From IMG/VR virus record IMGVR_UViG_3300007345_000381, positions 1-20,796 of that record: a stretch of 20,796 nucleotides of DNA; one strand, written 5' to 3'. This stretch comes from a virus. Of this stretch, positions 11,750-19,777 are shown piece by piece. Position numbers and translations under genes: made by a program. Each line of letters opens with the position of its first letter. The stretch's first letter is position 1. The notes beneath the pieces were generated by a model. The model did no database searches. It was given only the letters and a program-made list of their open reading frames with translations, and was not told the DNA's origin.

Positions 11750-12240
11750 TTGAAATTATTGTATCGGATGAGGTATTGTTAGAAGCAAGGAAGCAGGCAG
11801 TCGAAATGGGCAAGCTTAATAACAGCATTACCAAAGGACAAGGTAATGTGGCGGGCTTCGTTGGCGAGCTTGTAACTGCGGAGCTACTCAATGGGACACA
11901 AAAAAATACGAGAGACTATGACATTGTATTAGTTAATGAGGAGACAGTGGACGTAAAGACAAAGCGTACATCTGTCAGACCGTTACCGCATTACGATTGT
12001 AGTGTGGCTAAATTAAGTGGACATCAACAATGTGATTATCTTGCATTTGTTCGCGTAAAGAATGATTACAGTGTCGCTTGGTTTCTCGGCATGATACCAA
12101 GGCTTCAGTACTATGAGATAGCTAGGTACATGAACAAGGGTGATGTAGATCCAGATAACGGATATGTTGTGAAGTCTAGTTGCTACAATTTATCCATTGA
12201 TGAATTATGGAAGGTATCAATACATGCGAGTAGTACTTGA
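11746..12240 (+). CDS. Small PD-(D/E)XK nuclease-like protein
   Basis: A 164-residue protein starting at GTG 11746, overlapping the helicase stop. The motif set of the PD-(D/E)XK nuclease fold is visible: E41 in a helix (FVGELVTAELLNG), D59 (YDIVLV) and D69-x-K71 (TVDVKTK), followed by strands (YLAFVRV and VAWFLGM). It resembles the protein at 19764-20261 in all these elements, so the two look like paralogues. A role in phage recombination, host DNA breakdown or junction processing is plausible from its position between helicase and polymerase, but activity is not proven. Confidence 0.75.
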   Translation: MIEIIVSDEVLLEARKQAVEMGKLNNSITKGQGNVAGFVGELVTAELLNGTQKNTRDYDIVLVNEETVDVKTKRTSVRPLPHYDCSVAKLSGHQQCDYLAFVRVKNDYSVAWFLGMIPRLQYYEIARYMNKGDVDPDNGYVVKSSCYNLSIDELWKVSIHASST

Positions 12241-14275
12241 CGTAGAGAACACTGTCACTAAGACAGATGGCAAGCTACATTTAGATCCATTCACACCGAC
12301 TAACACGTTAGTCATGATCGGCTTACTGGTTGAGGGCGAACAGCCCAAGCACTACACGTTTGATCATAGCGAGTACGATTGTAAGTACGAATACAGAAAG
12401 AGTGACTGTGAAGAGATACAAGCACTGCTAGATAAGACAACACTATTGATCATGCACAATGCTAGCCATGATCTTCAGTGGATCTGGGAGACCAACTTCC
12501 AGTACGAGGGTGCTGTGTGGGATACCATGCTAGGTGAATACATCCTACAGCGTGGACAGAAACAACCACTGTCATTGGAAGCATGTGCTGAGCGGCGCGA
12601 TCTACCAATCAAGAAGCAGGACACACTCAAGAAGTATCTCAAGGACGGGTACACAGTAGATAAGATTCCTTACGAGGAGTTGAAGGAATACTTGTACGGT
12701 GACCTTGAGACAACTATGGCTTTGTTCTACGAGCAACAGGCTGACTACAGGGACGATGCCAACAGAGGTCTTGTACCTGTCGCTGAACTAACCATGGATA
12801 CTACTAAGGTGCTGACAAACATCTACCGCACAGGATTTCAGGTAGATACGGAGGCACTGGAGCAGGTACGTGAAGAGTTTGAGGCAGAGAAATTATCACT
12901 TATACGTGATTTAAATGAGTCTGTTGCATTACTCATGGGCGACACTGCGGTCAACCTCAACTCACCTGAGCAGTTATCTTGTGTAATCTACTCACGCAGG
13001 CCACTGAACAAAACGCAATGGGCCAATGACGCTGATCCATATATGAGTCCTACTGACTTCAAACGATTCGTAAATGAATCAAGTGTTCCAGTGAGACGCA
13101 CTAAAGCTGTCAAGTGTCCTGACTGTAAGGGCAACGGCACATTCTTCAAGCAGAAGAAAGATGGCAGTAACTACAAGAATGCAACTAAGTGTGGCACCTG
13201 TACTGGCAGGGGCTATGTATTAAATGAACTACCTAAACTAGCAGGGCTGAAGTTCAATGCACCCAGTGCTAAGTGGCACAGTGCGAATGGATTCAGTACA
13301 AGTAAAGATAAACTGGAGTACTTACGTAATGTCTCAGTCAGTAAAGGAATGCAAGAAGCCGCATCTTTCTTATCTAAACTCACCAGACTTTCGGCGGTCG
13401 ATACATATCTTTCTAGCTTCGTGGATGGTATCAATATATTTACTAAGCCAGATAGCAAGCTTCATGTACGGCTTACTCAGCACATGACATCCACAGGCAG
13501 GTTCTCAGGGCGTGACCCTAACATGCAGAACATGCCACGTGGCGGTACATTTCCTGTAAAACGGGTATTCATATCCCGATTTGCAGGAGGTAAGATCATG
13601 GAGGCTGACTTCGCTCAGCTAGAGTTCAGGGTAGCGGCGTACCTGTCGCAGGATGAGGTAGCAATCAAAGAAGTCACGGAGGGTTTTGATGTCCACTCAT
13701 ACACAGCACAAGTCATTTCGGAAGCGGGTCAGGCAACTGGCAGGCAGGAGGCGAAAGCACATACATTCGCCCCACTCTACGGAGCAACAGGATACGGAAG
13801 AACATCTGCTGAAGCACGGTACTACGAGCACTTCACTGAGAAGTACAAAGGAATTGCCCGATGGCACAGAGAGTTAGCAAAGGAAGTCCTTACGTACAAG
13901 AAGATCACTACGCCTAGCGGTAGGGAGTTTGCATTCCCTGATGTGAAGCGCAGGAAGAATGGGACAGTGACTAACTTCACAGCGATTAAAAATTATCCTG
14001 TGCAATCGTTTGCTACTGCTGACATTGTACCTACAATACTATTAGAGATACAGAAACGCATGATTAATTTGCAATCCTGTATCGTTAACAGTGTGCATGA
14101 CTCAATTGTTATTGACATACATCCTGATGAAGAGGCACAGGTAATAGGTGTAATTGAGTCAGTTAATGGTGACCTGAAGGAAATCATTGACAATAAATTT
14201 AAAATAAATTTCAATGTACCCCTTTTATTAGAGGCTAAACTTGGTGTAAACTGGCTTGAACAACAGGAGGTCTGA
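12224..14275 (+). CDS. Family A DNA polymerase with exonuclease and DnaJ-type zinc-finger insert
   Basis: The replicative polymerase, 683 residues from ATG 12224 (GGAAGG 9 bases upstream). The 3'-5' exonuclease has D6/E8 (LDVEN), D83 (NASHD) and YLYGDLETT. The polymerase has motif A D462 (MEADFAQLEFR), motif B R507-x3-K511-x3-F515-x3-Y519-G and motif C H625-D626 (SVHDS). The motif B aromatic residue is Phe, as in E. coli Pol I F762, not Tyr as in T7. Between the two halves are paired CPDCKGNG and CGTCTGRG boxes (C298, C301, C323, C326), like the DnaJ cysteine-rich domain. This insert is known to me from HMO-2011-type phages. The gene overlaps the upstream nuclease gene by 17 bases. Confidence 0.95.
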   Translation: MRVVLDVENTVTKTDGKLHLDPFTPTNTLVMIGLLVEGEQPKHYTFDHSEYDCKYEYRKSDCEEIQALLDKTTLLIMHNASHDLQWIWETNFQYEGAVWDTMLGEYILQRGQKQPLSLEACAERRDLPIKKQDTLKKYLKDGYTVDKIPYEELKEYLYGDLETTMALFYEQQADYRDDANRGLVPVAELTMDTTKVLTNIYRTGFQVDTEALEQVREEFEAEKLSLIRDLNESVALLMGDTAVNLNSPEQLSCVIYSRRPLNKTQWANDADPYMSPTDFKRFVNESSVPVRRTKAVKCPDCKGNGTFFKQKKDGSNYKNATKCGTCTGRGYVLNELPKLAGLKFNAPSAKWHSANGFSTSKDKLEYLRNVSVSKGMQEAASFLSKLTRLSAVDTYLSSFVDGINIFTKPDSKLHVRLTQHMTSTGRFSGRDPNMQNMPRGGTFPVKRVFISRFAGGKIMEADFAQLEFRVAAYLSQDEVAIKEVTEGFDVHSYTAQVISEAGQATGRQEAKAHTFAPLYGATGYGRTSAEARYYEHFTEKYKGIARWHRELAKEVLTYKKITTPSGREFAFPDVKRRKNGTVTNFTAIKNYPVQSFATADIVPTILLEIQKRMINLQSCIVNSVHDSIVIDIHPDEEAQVIGVIESVNGDLKEIIDNKFKINFNVPLLLEAKLGVNWLEQQEV

Positions 14276-14276
14276 T

Positions 14277-15155
14277 ATGACAACAGACGTAGCTACACTA
14301 AATACTGCGAACTTCGCAGAGATGGCGCAAGCCATGGGCATGGGTGCTGACATGAACAGTGGCCCATCTAAAGCATCTACACTTCCACGATTACGGATAT
14401 GGAACTCCGCAGTCATGGGGCAGGTAGAAGTCAAGGGTAAGATGAAGAACATGGAGGTTGTACCTGCTGGTATGTACCGTCTTCAACTACCAGACGAGTC
14501 ATTCATCTATGCGGAGAGCGTAGAGATCCGTGTGTTTGTACAGCGTTTTATGTACAAGCGTTACAACTCAGACGAGAAGTCTTATGTCAAGACCATCATG
14601 GCTGAAGATCTTAATGGTGATCTGAAGGACAACACAGGCAAGTTCAACTGTGGTAAGCCTGCTGGCTACATTGCAGACTTCCAAGCTCTCCCTGATGACA
14701 CAAAGACACTGATCAAGCAGATCAAACGTGTCCGTGTGCTCATGGGCGAAGTTAAACTAATCAATCCCGTTGACGCTGAGGGTAATGAAGTTGCGGCGGA
14801 TGTATCCCCATTCATCTGGGAGATTGATAACCGTGATGCCTTCAAGACGATGGGCGAACCATTCACACAGCTAGGAAGGCAGAAGCGTTTACCTGTACAG
14901 CACTGGATTAAGTGTGGCTCAGAGGAACGTAGCTTGCCTACAGGAGCATCTTTCTTCCTGCCTACCCAAGAGCTTGACCTGAGTAATAATGTCGAGCTAC
15001 AGGAAGCTGATCAGCAACGCTTCTCTGACTTCATTGAGTGGATTGGTAACTACAATCAATACATCGTTAACTCATTCAATGAGAAGAACGTGCCTCAAGC
15101 ATCTGATGAAGATGCTAAGTTAGTTGATGAGTTCATTGAATTCGATGGGGATTGA
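14277..15155 (+). CDS. Candidate single-stranded DNA-binding protein (292 aa)
   Basis: The start is ATG 14277, 6 bases after CAGGAGG and 1 base after the polymerase stop. The protein has a beta-rich middle (GMYRLQLPDESFIYAESVEI, KRVRVLMGEVKLI, SPFIWEIDNRD) and a strongly acidic C-terminal tail (SDEDAKLVDEFIEFDGD). An acidic tail on a beta-rich protein beside polymerase and exonuclease is what T7 gp2.5 and bacterial SSB show, where the tail contacts replication partners. I see no decisive OB-fold signature, so the assignment rests on tail, composition and position. It is otherwise a conserved-type replication accessory protein. Confidence 0.6.
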   Translation: MTTDVATLNTANFAEMAQAMGMGADMNSGPSKASTLPRLRIWNSAVMGQVEVKGKMKNMEVVPAGMYRLQLPDESFIYAESVEIRVFVQRFMYKRYNSDEKSYVKTIMAEDLNGDLKDNTGKFNCGKPAGYIADFQALPDDTKTLIKQIKRVRVLMGEVKLINPVDAEGNEVAADVSPFIWEIDNRDAFKTMGEPFTQLGRQKRLPVQHWIKCGSEERSLPTGASFFLPTQELDLSNNVELQEADQQRFSDFIEWIGNYNQYIVNSFNEKNVPQASDEDAKLVDEFIEFDGD

Positions 15156-15157
15156 TC

Positions 15158-16033
15158 ATGAATCATCCTTCTGAGATAAAGATACACCGATATCTTGAGG
15201 ATGTACGTAAGGCGAAACGTGGCATGAGCAGTGCCACTATCGCTCGCATTGTAAGGGACGTACAGGAAGCTGTTGAGAAACAGTTCAATCAGAGTGAGCG
15301 AAAGTTCACATTACGTATGTCTAACATCGGTAGACCTTACTGCCAGTTATGGTTTGATAAGAACAAGCCAGAAGAAGGCATTGACATGCCCGCTAACTTC
15401 CTGATGAACATGATGATTGGTGACATTGTGGAAGCTGTCTTCAAAGGAGTGTTGACAGAGGCAGGTGTGGATTTCAGTGATGGCTTCAAGTCTACCCTCA
15501 CCGTAGGTAAGCATAAGATTGATGGCACACATGACTTGATCATGGATAAGCGTGTAGATGATATCAAGTCTGCATCACCGTGGTCATACAAGAACAAGTT
15601 CAAGGACTATGAGACACTCAAAGCTCATGACTCCTTTGGCTACATCGGTCAGCTTGCAGGGTACTCCAAGGCTCTAGGTGTAGAACCCGGTGGATGGTGG
15701 GTACTGAACAAGGCAACAGGCGAATTCAAGTATGTGTCTGCATGGGACATGGCTGTCGATAGGCAGGACATCTTGGATGACGTTGAAGATAAGGCAGATA
15801 AGCTAGCTCAGAATAAGTTTGAGCGTTGCTTTGAGCCTGTTGAAGAAACATTCCGCAAGAAACCAACCGGCAACAAAATCCTCGGTGAGGAATGTGGTTG
15901 GTGCAAATACAGATACAAGTGCTGGCCCTCCCTTAAAGAGCTACCCTCACTGGCATCACAGGCAAAAGAACCGCCTATGGTTGCATACATTGAGATAGCT
16001 GATGAATATAAAGAGAAGCAAGACAAGAAGTAA
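15158..16033 (+). CDS. Cas4/RecB-like exonuclease with Fe-S cysteines
   Basis: A 291-residue PD-(D/E)XK exonuclease of the Cas4/AddB-like type. The catalytic set is D126 (GTHDLIMD), D135-x-K137 (VDDIKSA) and Q165 (YIGQLAGY). One cysteine near the start (C62, SNIGRPYCQLW) and three near the end (C246, C249, C255 in CGWCKYRYKC) form the four-cysteine iron-sulfur clamp of this family. It likely resects double-stranded DNA for recombination or degrades host DNA, filling the place of T7 gp6. ATG 15158 follows GGGG by 7 bases and lies 2 bases after the previous stop. The 3' end overlaps the endonuclease gene by 32 bases. Confidence 0.85.
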   Translation: MNHPSEIKIHRYLEDVRKAKRGMSSATIARIVRDVQEAVEKQFNQSERKFTLRMSNIGRPYCQLWFDKNKPEEGIDMPANFLMNMMIGDIVEAVFKGVLTEAGVDFSDGFKSTLTVGKHKIDGTHDLIMDKRVDDIKSASPWSYKNKFKDYETLKAHDSFGYIGQLAGYSKALGVEPGGWWVLNKATGEFKYVSAWDMAVDRQDILDDVEDKADKLAQNKFERCFEPVEETFRKKPTGNKILGEECGWCKYRYKCWPSLKELPSLASQAKEPPMVAYIEIADEYKEKQDKK

Positions 16034-16469
16034 CGCAATCAAGCACGGCTATCGTTCTGGGCTAGAACAGACAGTTCTCAAATCATTGCAGGACAGAAAG
16101 TGTAATGCCAAGTACGAATGCCTGAAGATAGAATGGGAAGAACTAAACTATCGGACATATACACCGGACTTCTTATTACCAAATGGAATATTGATAGAGA
16201 CTAAAGGTAGGTTCACTACTGAGGACCGGAAGAAACATCTGGAGATACAGAAGCAACACCCAACCCTTGACATCCGATTTGTATTCACCAATAGTAAAGC
16301 TAAGATTCGTAAAGGATCTAAGACATCATATGGAATGTGGTGTGATAAGTATGGCTTCCTGTATGCGGACAAGGATGTCCCACAGGAATGGATAACGGAA
16401 AAGAAAAAACCCGCCAAGGTTATGCCTAGTGAGTTTGTACAGTTCCCATTAAAAAAAATCAAAAGGTAG
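16002..16469 (+). CDS. T7-type endonuclease I (Holliday junction resolvase)
   Basis: A 155-residue homologue of T7 gp3, which cuts branched DNA and four-way junctions as a dimer. The active-site set of T7 endonuclease I is present in order: E22 (YRSGLEQ), D56 (YTPDFLLPNG), E66 and K68 (IETKGRF). The later block (RKKHLEIQKQHPTLDIRFVF, then KGSKTSYGMWCDKYGFLYAD) also matches closely. T7 gp3 is 149 residues, so this is full length. It starts inside the exonuclease gene with no strong ribosome binding site, implying translational coupling. It resolves replication and recombination intermediates before packaging. Confidence 0.95.
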   Translation: MNIKRSKTRSNAIKHGYRSGLEQTVLKSLQDRKCNAKYECLKIEWEELNYRTYTPDFLLPNGILIETKGRFTTEDRKKHLEIQKQHPTLDIRFVFTNSKAKIRKGSKTSYGMWCDKYGFLYADKDVPQEWITEKKKPAKVMPSEFVQFPLKKIKR

Positions 16470-16476
16470 TTATACA

Positions 16477-16848
16477 ATGAGTGATGAAGTAAAAGATAAA
16501 AAACATTCAATGTTTGGGATTGATATTGAGCCTGAATTTGTTGATGGCGTATGGACAGGTAATGTCTCTGCCGGTATGTACGAAGAGTTAGCGGGGGACT
16601 TATCAGATGAAGATATTTCTCAGCTACGTAGTGTGTGTGGCATGATGGCCTGTACACTAATGCTTATGGAAGAAGACCCAGAGTTCCTAACGTATGTTAA
16701 GTCATACTTTGCAGAAAAGTTTGCTGACTACTCCGACGATGAATACGAAGTAGACCTAGAAGAAAATAAGCCTACTGTATTTACTCGCAGTAAAGATGGC
16801 AAGGTTATCACATTAGATTTCAATACGAAGACACATGGGAGTGCATGA
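16477..16848 (+). CDS. Hypothetical acidic protein (123 aa)
   Basis: ATG 16477 follows the endonuclease gene by 7 bases, with AAAAGGTAG about 8 bases upstream. The protein is acidic throughout, with a helical middle rich in Met and Cys (LRSVCGMMACTLMLMEEDPE) and a C-terminal beta-like part (PTVFTRSKDGKVITLDFNTK). It could be a small globular inhibitor or regulator; no family recognised. Its TGA overlaps the next ATG by one base. Confidence 0.8.
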   Translation: MSDEVKDKKHSMFGIDIEPEFVDGVWTGNVSAGMYEELAGDLSDEDISQLRSVCGMMACTLMLMEEDPEFLTYVKSYFAEKFADYSDDEYEVDLEENKPTVFTRSKDGKVITLDFNTKTHGSA

Positions 16849-17177
16849 TGAGTGAGTCAGAGAGCATTGAAAAGATTCAATCTGTAGGTGATGTATTTGA
16901 TGATGTCCTTGAAGATGAAGACGATAGATTTTTTGATGAGGTAGACAGACCAGAGCATTACAACTCCGGTTTGATCCAGACGTTTGATTACATCTGTGAC
17001 GTGATGCGTTCCCTGCATCCCCTAGCTCCCATGTGGGGCTGTCAATGGCAGTGCTTGAAGTACTTAGGTACTCGCCTGTGGAGTAAGGGTGACCCTATCA
17101 CAAATGCCAAGAAGGCACGTTGGTATCTTGACAGGATGATCGAGATGATGGAAGAGACAGAAGGGAAACACTGGTAA
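16848..17177 (+). CDS. DUF3310 protein (T7 gp1.7-like region)
   Basis: ATG 16848 lies 6 bases after GGGAG (the adjacent ATG at 16845 is also possible); 109 residues. The second half shows the DUF3310 pattern: DRPEHYNSGLIQTFDYI, then CLKYLGTRLWSKG and NAKKARWYLDRMIEMME. This domain occurs in T7 gp1.7, a nucleotide kinase acting on dTMP/dGMP, and in many phage proteins. Whether the isolated domain is a kinase is not clear. Its place just before ribonucleotide reductase fits nucleotide metabolism. The first 35 residues are an acidic, probably flexible extension. Confidence 0.78.
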   Translation: MSESESIEKIQSVGDVFDDVLEDEDDRFFDEVDRPEHYNSGLIQTFDYICDVMRSLHPLAPMWGCQWQCLKYLGTRLWSKGDPITNAKKARWYLDRMIEMMEETEGKHW

Positions 17178-17362
17178 TGTCACAAGAGATTCAAGTAAAA
17201 GTTGACTTAGAATTCAATGTAGATATAACTGAGGTTTCGCCCGGACAAAGGCATGAAGATGGAATCACAGAAATTGTCACCGAAGTACTCGATTCATGTG
17301 TCTATGACATTCCGGGTGCGGAACTCAAGAAGTGCCAAATTTCTATTGAAGGAATTGATTAA
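17177..17362 (+). CDS. Small hypothetical protein (61 aa)
   Basis: The ATG at 17177 shares a base with the preceding TAA (TAATG), and the gene ends sharing a base with the next start. It begins MSQEIQVKVDLEFNVDITEV, a two-strand pattern similar to the start of the protein at 4003-4227, and ends KKCQISIEGID. Likely a small alpha/beta domain. Position inside the reductase operon hints at nucleotide metabolism or its control, but nothing in the sequence proves this. Confidence 0.76.
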   Translation: MSQEIQVKVDLEFNVDITEVSPGQRHEDGITEIVTEVLDSCVYDIPGAELKKCQISIEGID

Positions 17363-19134
17363 TGGACATCGTGGATTACCTAGGAATAAAAATAGATCTA
17401 GATAGGGATGCTGATCTTGGCGATCAAGCACTAGCCCTGCTACGAGATTACTACATGTTAGACTCAGAGTTGTACGCACAACAGGCGTTTGCACGTGCCT
17501 CTGTTGCTTATTGTGAGGGAGACTATGACTTCGCCCAACGTATTTATGATTATGCTAGTAAGCGTTGGTTTATGTTCGCTAGTCCTGTCCTTTCAAACGC
17601 ACCGGCTAGAGACGCTGAGCCAAAAGGATTGCCGATCTCTTGCTTTCTTACTTATGTTTCTGACACTCTTGAGTCTCTCATCAGCCATAATGCTGAAGTT
17701 GCATGGCTATCCGTAAAGGGTGGTGGTGTCGGTGGACACTGGTCTAATGTAAGACCTGTCAGTGACAAGGCACCGGGAGTGATCCCATTCATGAGAGTCG
17801 TAGACTCACAGATGACTGCATACAAACAGGGCAAGACCCGTAAAGGTTCGTATGCGGCATACCTAGATGTGTCTCACCCTGAGATACTTGAGTTCATTAA
17901 CTTCAAGTTACCTACAGGTGGGGATGCTAACCGCAAGTGTTTCAACTTGTTTAATGCAGTAAATATTACAGATGCTTTTATGGAGGCAGTACAAAATGGA
18001 GAACAATGGGAATTACGATGCCCTGATTCAGGAGCTATCAGAGCTACAATCCAAGCTAGAGAACTGTGGCAAAGAATACTTGAAGCTCGCTTCAGAACAG
18101 GTAGCCCTTACCTCAACTTTATCGACACAGCCCAGCGAGGGTTACCGGATTCTCAAAGAGCACTTGGACTCACAATTAATGGCAGTAACTTGTGCAATGA
18201 AATCCATCTCGCTACATCTGAAGAACGTACAGCAGTCTGTTGCCTCTCCTCAGTCAACCTTGAAAAGTGGGACGAGTGGCGAGACACCGGAATGGTTCAA
18301 GATTTGGTCAGACTCTTGGACAACGTCCTTAAATTCTTTATCCGCAATGCTCCGGAAGAGTTAGAGAAGGCTAAGTTCAGTGCGTACATGGAAAGATCAA
18401 TTGGTCTTGGAGCAATGGGCTTTCACGGTTACTTGCAAAGCAAAGGAATTGCTTGGGAATCTTGGCAGGCGGCTAGTGAAAACTACCAGATGTTTAAACG
18501 CATCAAGGAGGATGCTCTTAAATCAACCTACAACCTTGGTAAGGAAAGGGGTGAAGCACCTGATATGGCAGGCACAGGGCGGCGTAATGCTCATCTACTT
18601 GCGATTGCTCCGAATGCTAACTCGTCTATCATATGCGGGTGCTCAGCATCTATTGAGCCTATCAAGTCGAATGCGTACACGCACAGAACACGTGCAGGTG
18701 CGCATCTGGTTAAGAACAAAGCACTAGAGCAGATACTGGAGGAGCATGGTGAAAATACAGAAGCCACATGGAAGTCGATCATTGCGAATGAAGGCTCTGT
18801 CCAGCATCTGGATTTCCTCAGCGATCATGAGAAGGGCGTTTTCAAGACAGCCTTTGAACTTGATCAAGCGTGGGTTGTTGAACACTCGGCTAAGAGACAG
18901 GAGTTTATCTGTCAAGGGCAGTCAGTGAATCTGTTCTTCCCATCTGGTTCACCTAAACCCTACGTCAACTCTGTGCATATCAAAGCATGGAAGGGTGGAC
19001 TCAAGGGACTGTACTACTTACGTACTAATGCAGGGGTATCTGCTGATAAAGTGGGTGCATCAGTGGAACGTGTAGCACTTAAAGACTTTACCGTAGATGA
19101 GGATGGAGATGAGTGTATCTCCTGCCAAGGCTAA
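17362..19134 (+). CDS. nrdA: Class I ribonucleotide reductase large (alpha) subunit
   Basis: This 590-residue subunit reduces ribonucleoside diphosphates to deoxy forms for phage DNA synthesis. Active-site residues are clear: disulfide pair C94 (GLPISCFL) and C293 (CCLSSVNL), N276/C278/E280 (SNLCNEIHL), the radical-relay tyrosines Y551/Y552 (GLYYLRT) and a C-terminal C585-x-x-C588 redox tail. It lacks the N-terminal ATP-cone of E. coli NrdA (about 760 residues), so it should escape dATP feedback inhibition, a common feature of phage enzymes. It overlaps its neighbours by one base at both ends. The small subunit starts at 20536, about 1.4 kb away, rather than next to it. Confidence 0.96.
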   Translation: MDIVDYLGIKIDLDRDADLGDQALALLRDYYMLDSELYAQQAFARASVAYCEGDYDFAQRIYDYASKRWFMFASPVLSNAPARDAEPKGLPISCFLTYVSDTLESLISHNAEVAWLSVKGGGVGGHWSNVRPVSDKAPGVIPFMRVVDSQMTAYKQGKTRKGSYAAYLDVSHPEILEFINFKLPTGGDANRKCFNLFNAVNITDAFMEAVQNGEQWELRCPDSGAIRATIQARELWQRILEARFRTGSPYLNFIDTAQRGLPDSQRALGLTINGSNLCNEIHLATSEERTAVCCLSSVNLEKWDEWRDTGMVQDLVRLLDNVLKFFIRNAPEELEKAKFSAYMERSIGLGAMGFHGYLQSKGIAWESWQAASENYQMFKRIKEDALKSTYNLGKERGEAPDMAGTGRRNAHLLAIAPNANSSIICGCSASIEPIKSNAYTHRTRAGAHLVKNKALEQILEEHGENTEATWKSIIANEGSVQHLDFLSDHEKGVFKTAFELDQAWVVEHSAKRQEFICQGQSVNLFFPSGSPKPYVNSVHIKAWKGGLKGLYYLRTNAGVSADKVGASVERVALKDFTVDEDGDECISCQG

Positions 19135-19400
19135 TGAGTAGAAAGAAACAATTACATATCTCAATAGGACCAATAGAGCACGTGAGCACAGAGAAAGATA
19201 GAAGTCACAATGAGCTAGTCTGCTCTGTGTGTCACTGCGAGTTCGACATTGAACTTGAAGGGGGGATTGATGGATACTTAGGTATCCTCCCCGTAGCCTT
19301 CTGCGCAATGTGTTATTCAGGTATGGATGAATTCTTCACACAGCTACACGGTTGTTACGATGATGAACACGAAGGGTATGAAGATCACGATGAAGATTAA
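19134..19400 (+). CDS. Small zinc-ribbon-like protein (88 aa)
   Basis: ATG 19134 overlaps the reductase stop (TAATG), with AAGG just upstream. CSVCHCEF (residues 37-44) and CAMC (64-67) form a likely zinc-binding pair of knuckles, with an extra cysteine, C42. The C-terminal tail is rich in His, Asp and Glu (GCYDDEHEGYEDHDED) and may bind metal too. It lies directly after NrdA, whose redox tail is CxxC, so a glutaredoxin-like role comes to mind. However, the two knuckles fit structural zinc better. Function unknown. Confidence 0.75.
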   Translation: MSRKKQLHISIGPIEHVSTEKDRSHNELVCSVCHCEFDIELEGGIDGYLGILPVAFCAMCYSGMDEFFTQLHGCYDDEHEGYEDHDED

Positions 19401-19710
19401 CGGTATACACATGAACGACAGAGGAAAGCCAGTAGATCGTTTTGATTTGGAAGATGCGATCATGAAAGCATGGCGTACATCCGATGACATCAAGGCTTTC
19501 TATACGTCCGCTGAGCACATGAATGAGGATCAGGTAATGAATGCCCTTATGGGGTTAGAGATCTTCTCTGAGATGCGCTTTAACGAGCTATGGAATACAT
19601 ATGAGAAGTGCATACATAACGGGGTATTTGATGACAGCACGAAACGTGAAGCAGAAATTGCTAAAGCTATGGATGAAGTTACTCAAGGCTTCGGCCAAGA
19701 GAAGCTCTAG
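19390..19710 (+). CDS. Hypothetical helical protein (106 aa)
   Basis: The start is uncertain: ATG 19390 (MKINGIHMNDRGKPVDRFDL) is chosen, with in-frame ATGs at 19378 and 19411 also possible; AAGGG at 19372-19376 is the nearest ribosome signal. The body is helical: RFDLEDAIMKAWRTSDDIKA, then EHMNEDQVMNALMGLEIFSE and FNELWNTYEKCI. I recall similar small helical proteins with LEDAI and MNALLGL blocks in T4-like phages and cyanophages, without function. It overlaps the zinc-ribbon gene by 11 bases. Confidence 0.75.
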   Translation: MKINGIHMNDRGKPVDRFDLEDAIMKAWRTSDDIKAFYTSAEHMNEDQVMNALMGLEIFSEMRFNELWNTYEKCIHNGVFDDSTKREAEIAKAMDEVTQGFGQEKL

Positions 19711-19777
19711 AAAGATTGCTAAGATAGAATCTAAGCTTATCAAGTTAGAACTGGAGAGGAATAATGATTCGTGTTGA
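19673..19777 (+). CDS. Possible tiny basic protein (34 aa)
   Basis: An open frame from ATG 19673 encodes MKLLKASAKRSSRKIAKIES followed by KLIKLELERNNDSC, a strongly basic helix. It bridges the 53-base gap between two larger genes and overlaps both, in the style of this genome. It has no clear ribosome binding site, so it may be spurious. Confidence 0.3.
   Translation: MKLLKASAKRSSRKIAKIESKLIKLELERNNDSC

Noticed and set aside
17972-18364. A 130-codon plus-strand frame inside nrdA
   Set aside because: It lies wholly within the reductase gene in another frame, and its Ser/Leu/Gln-rich product follows from the host gene's composition.
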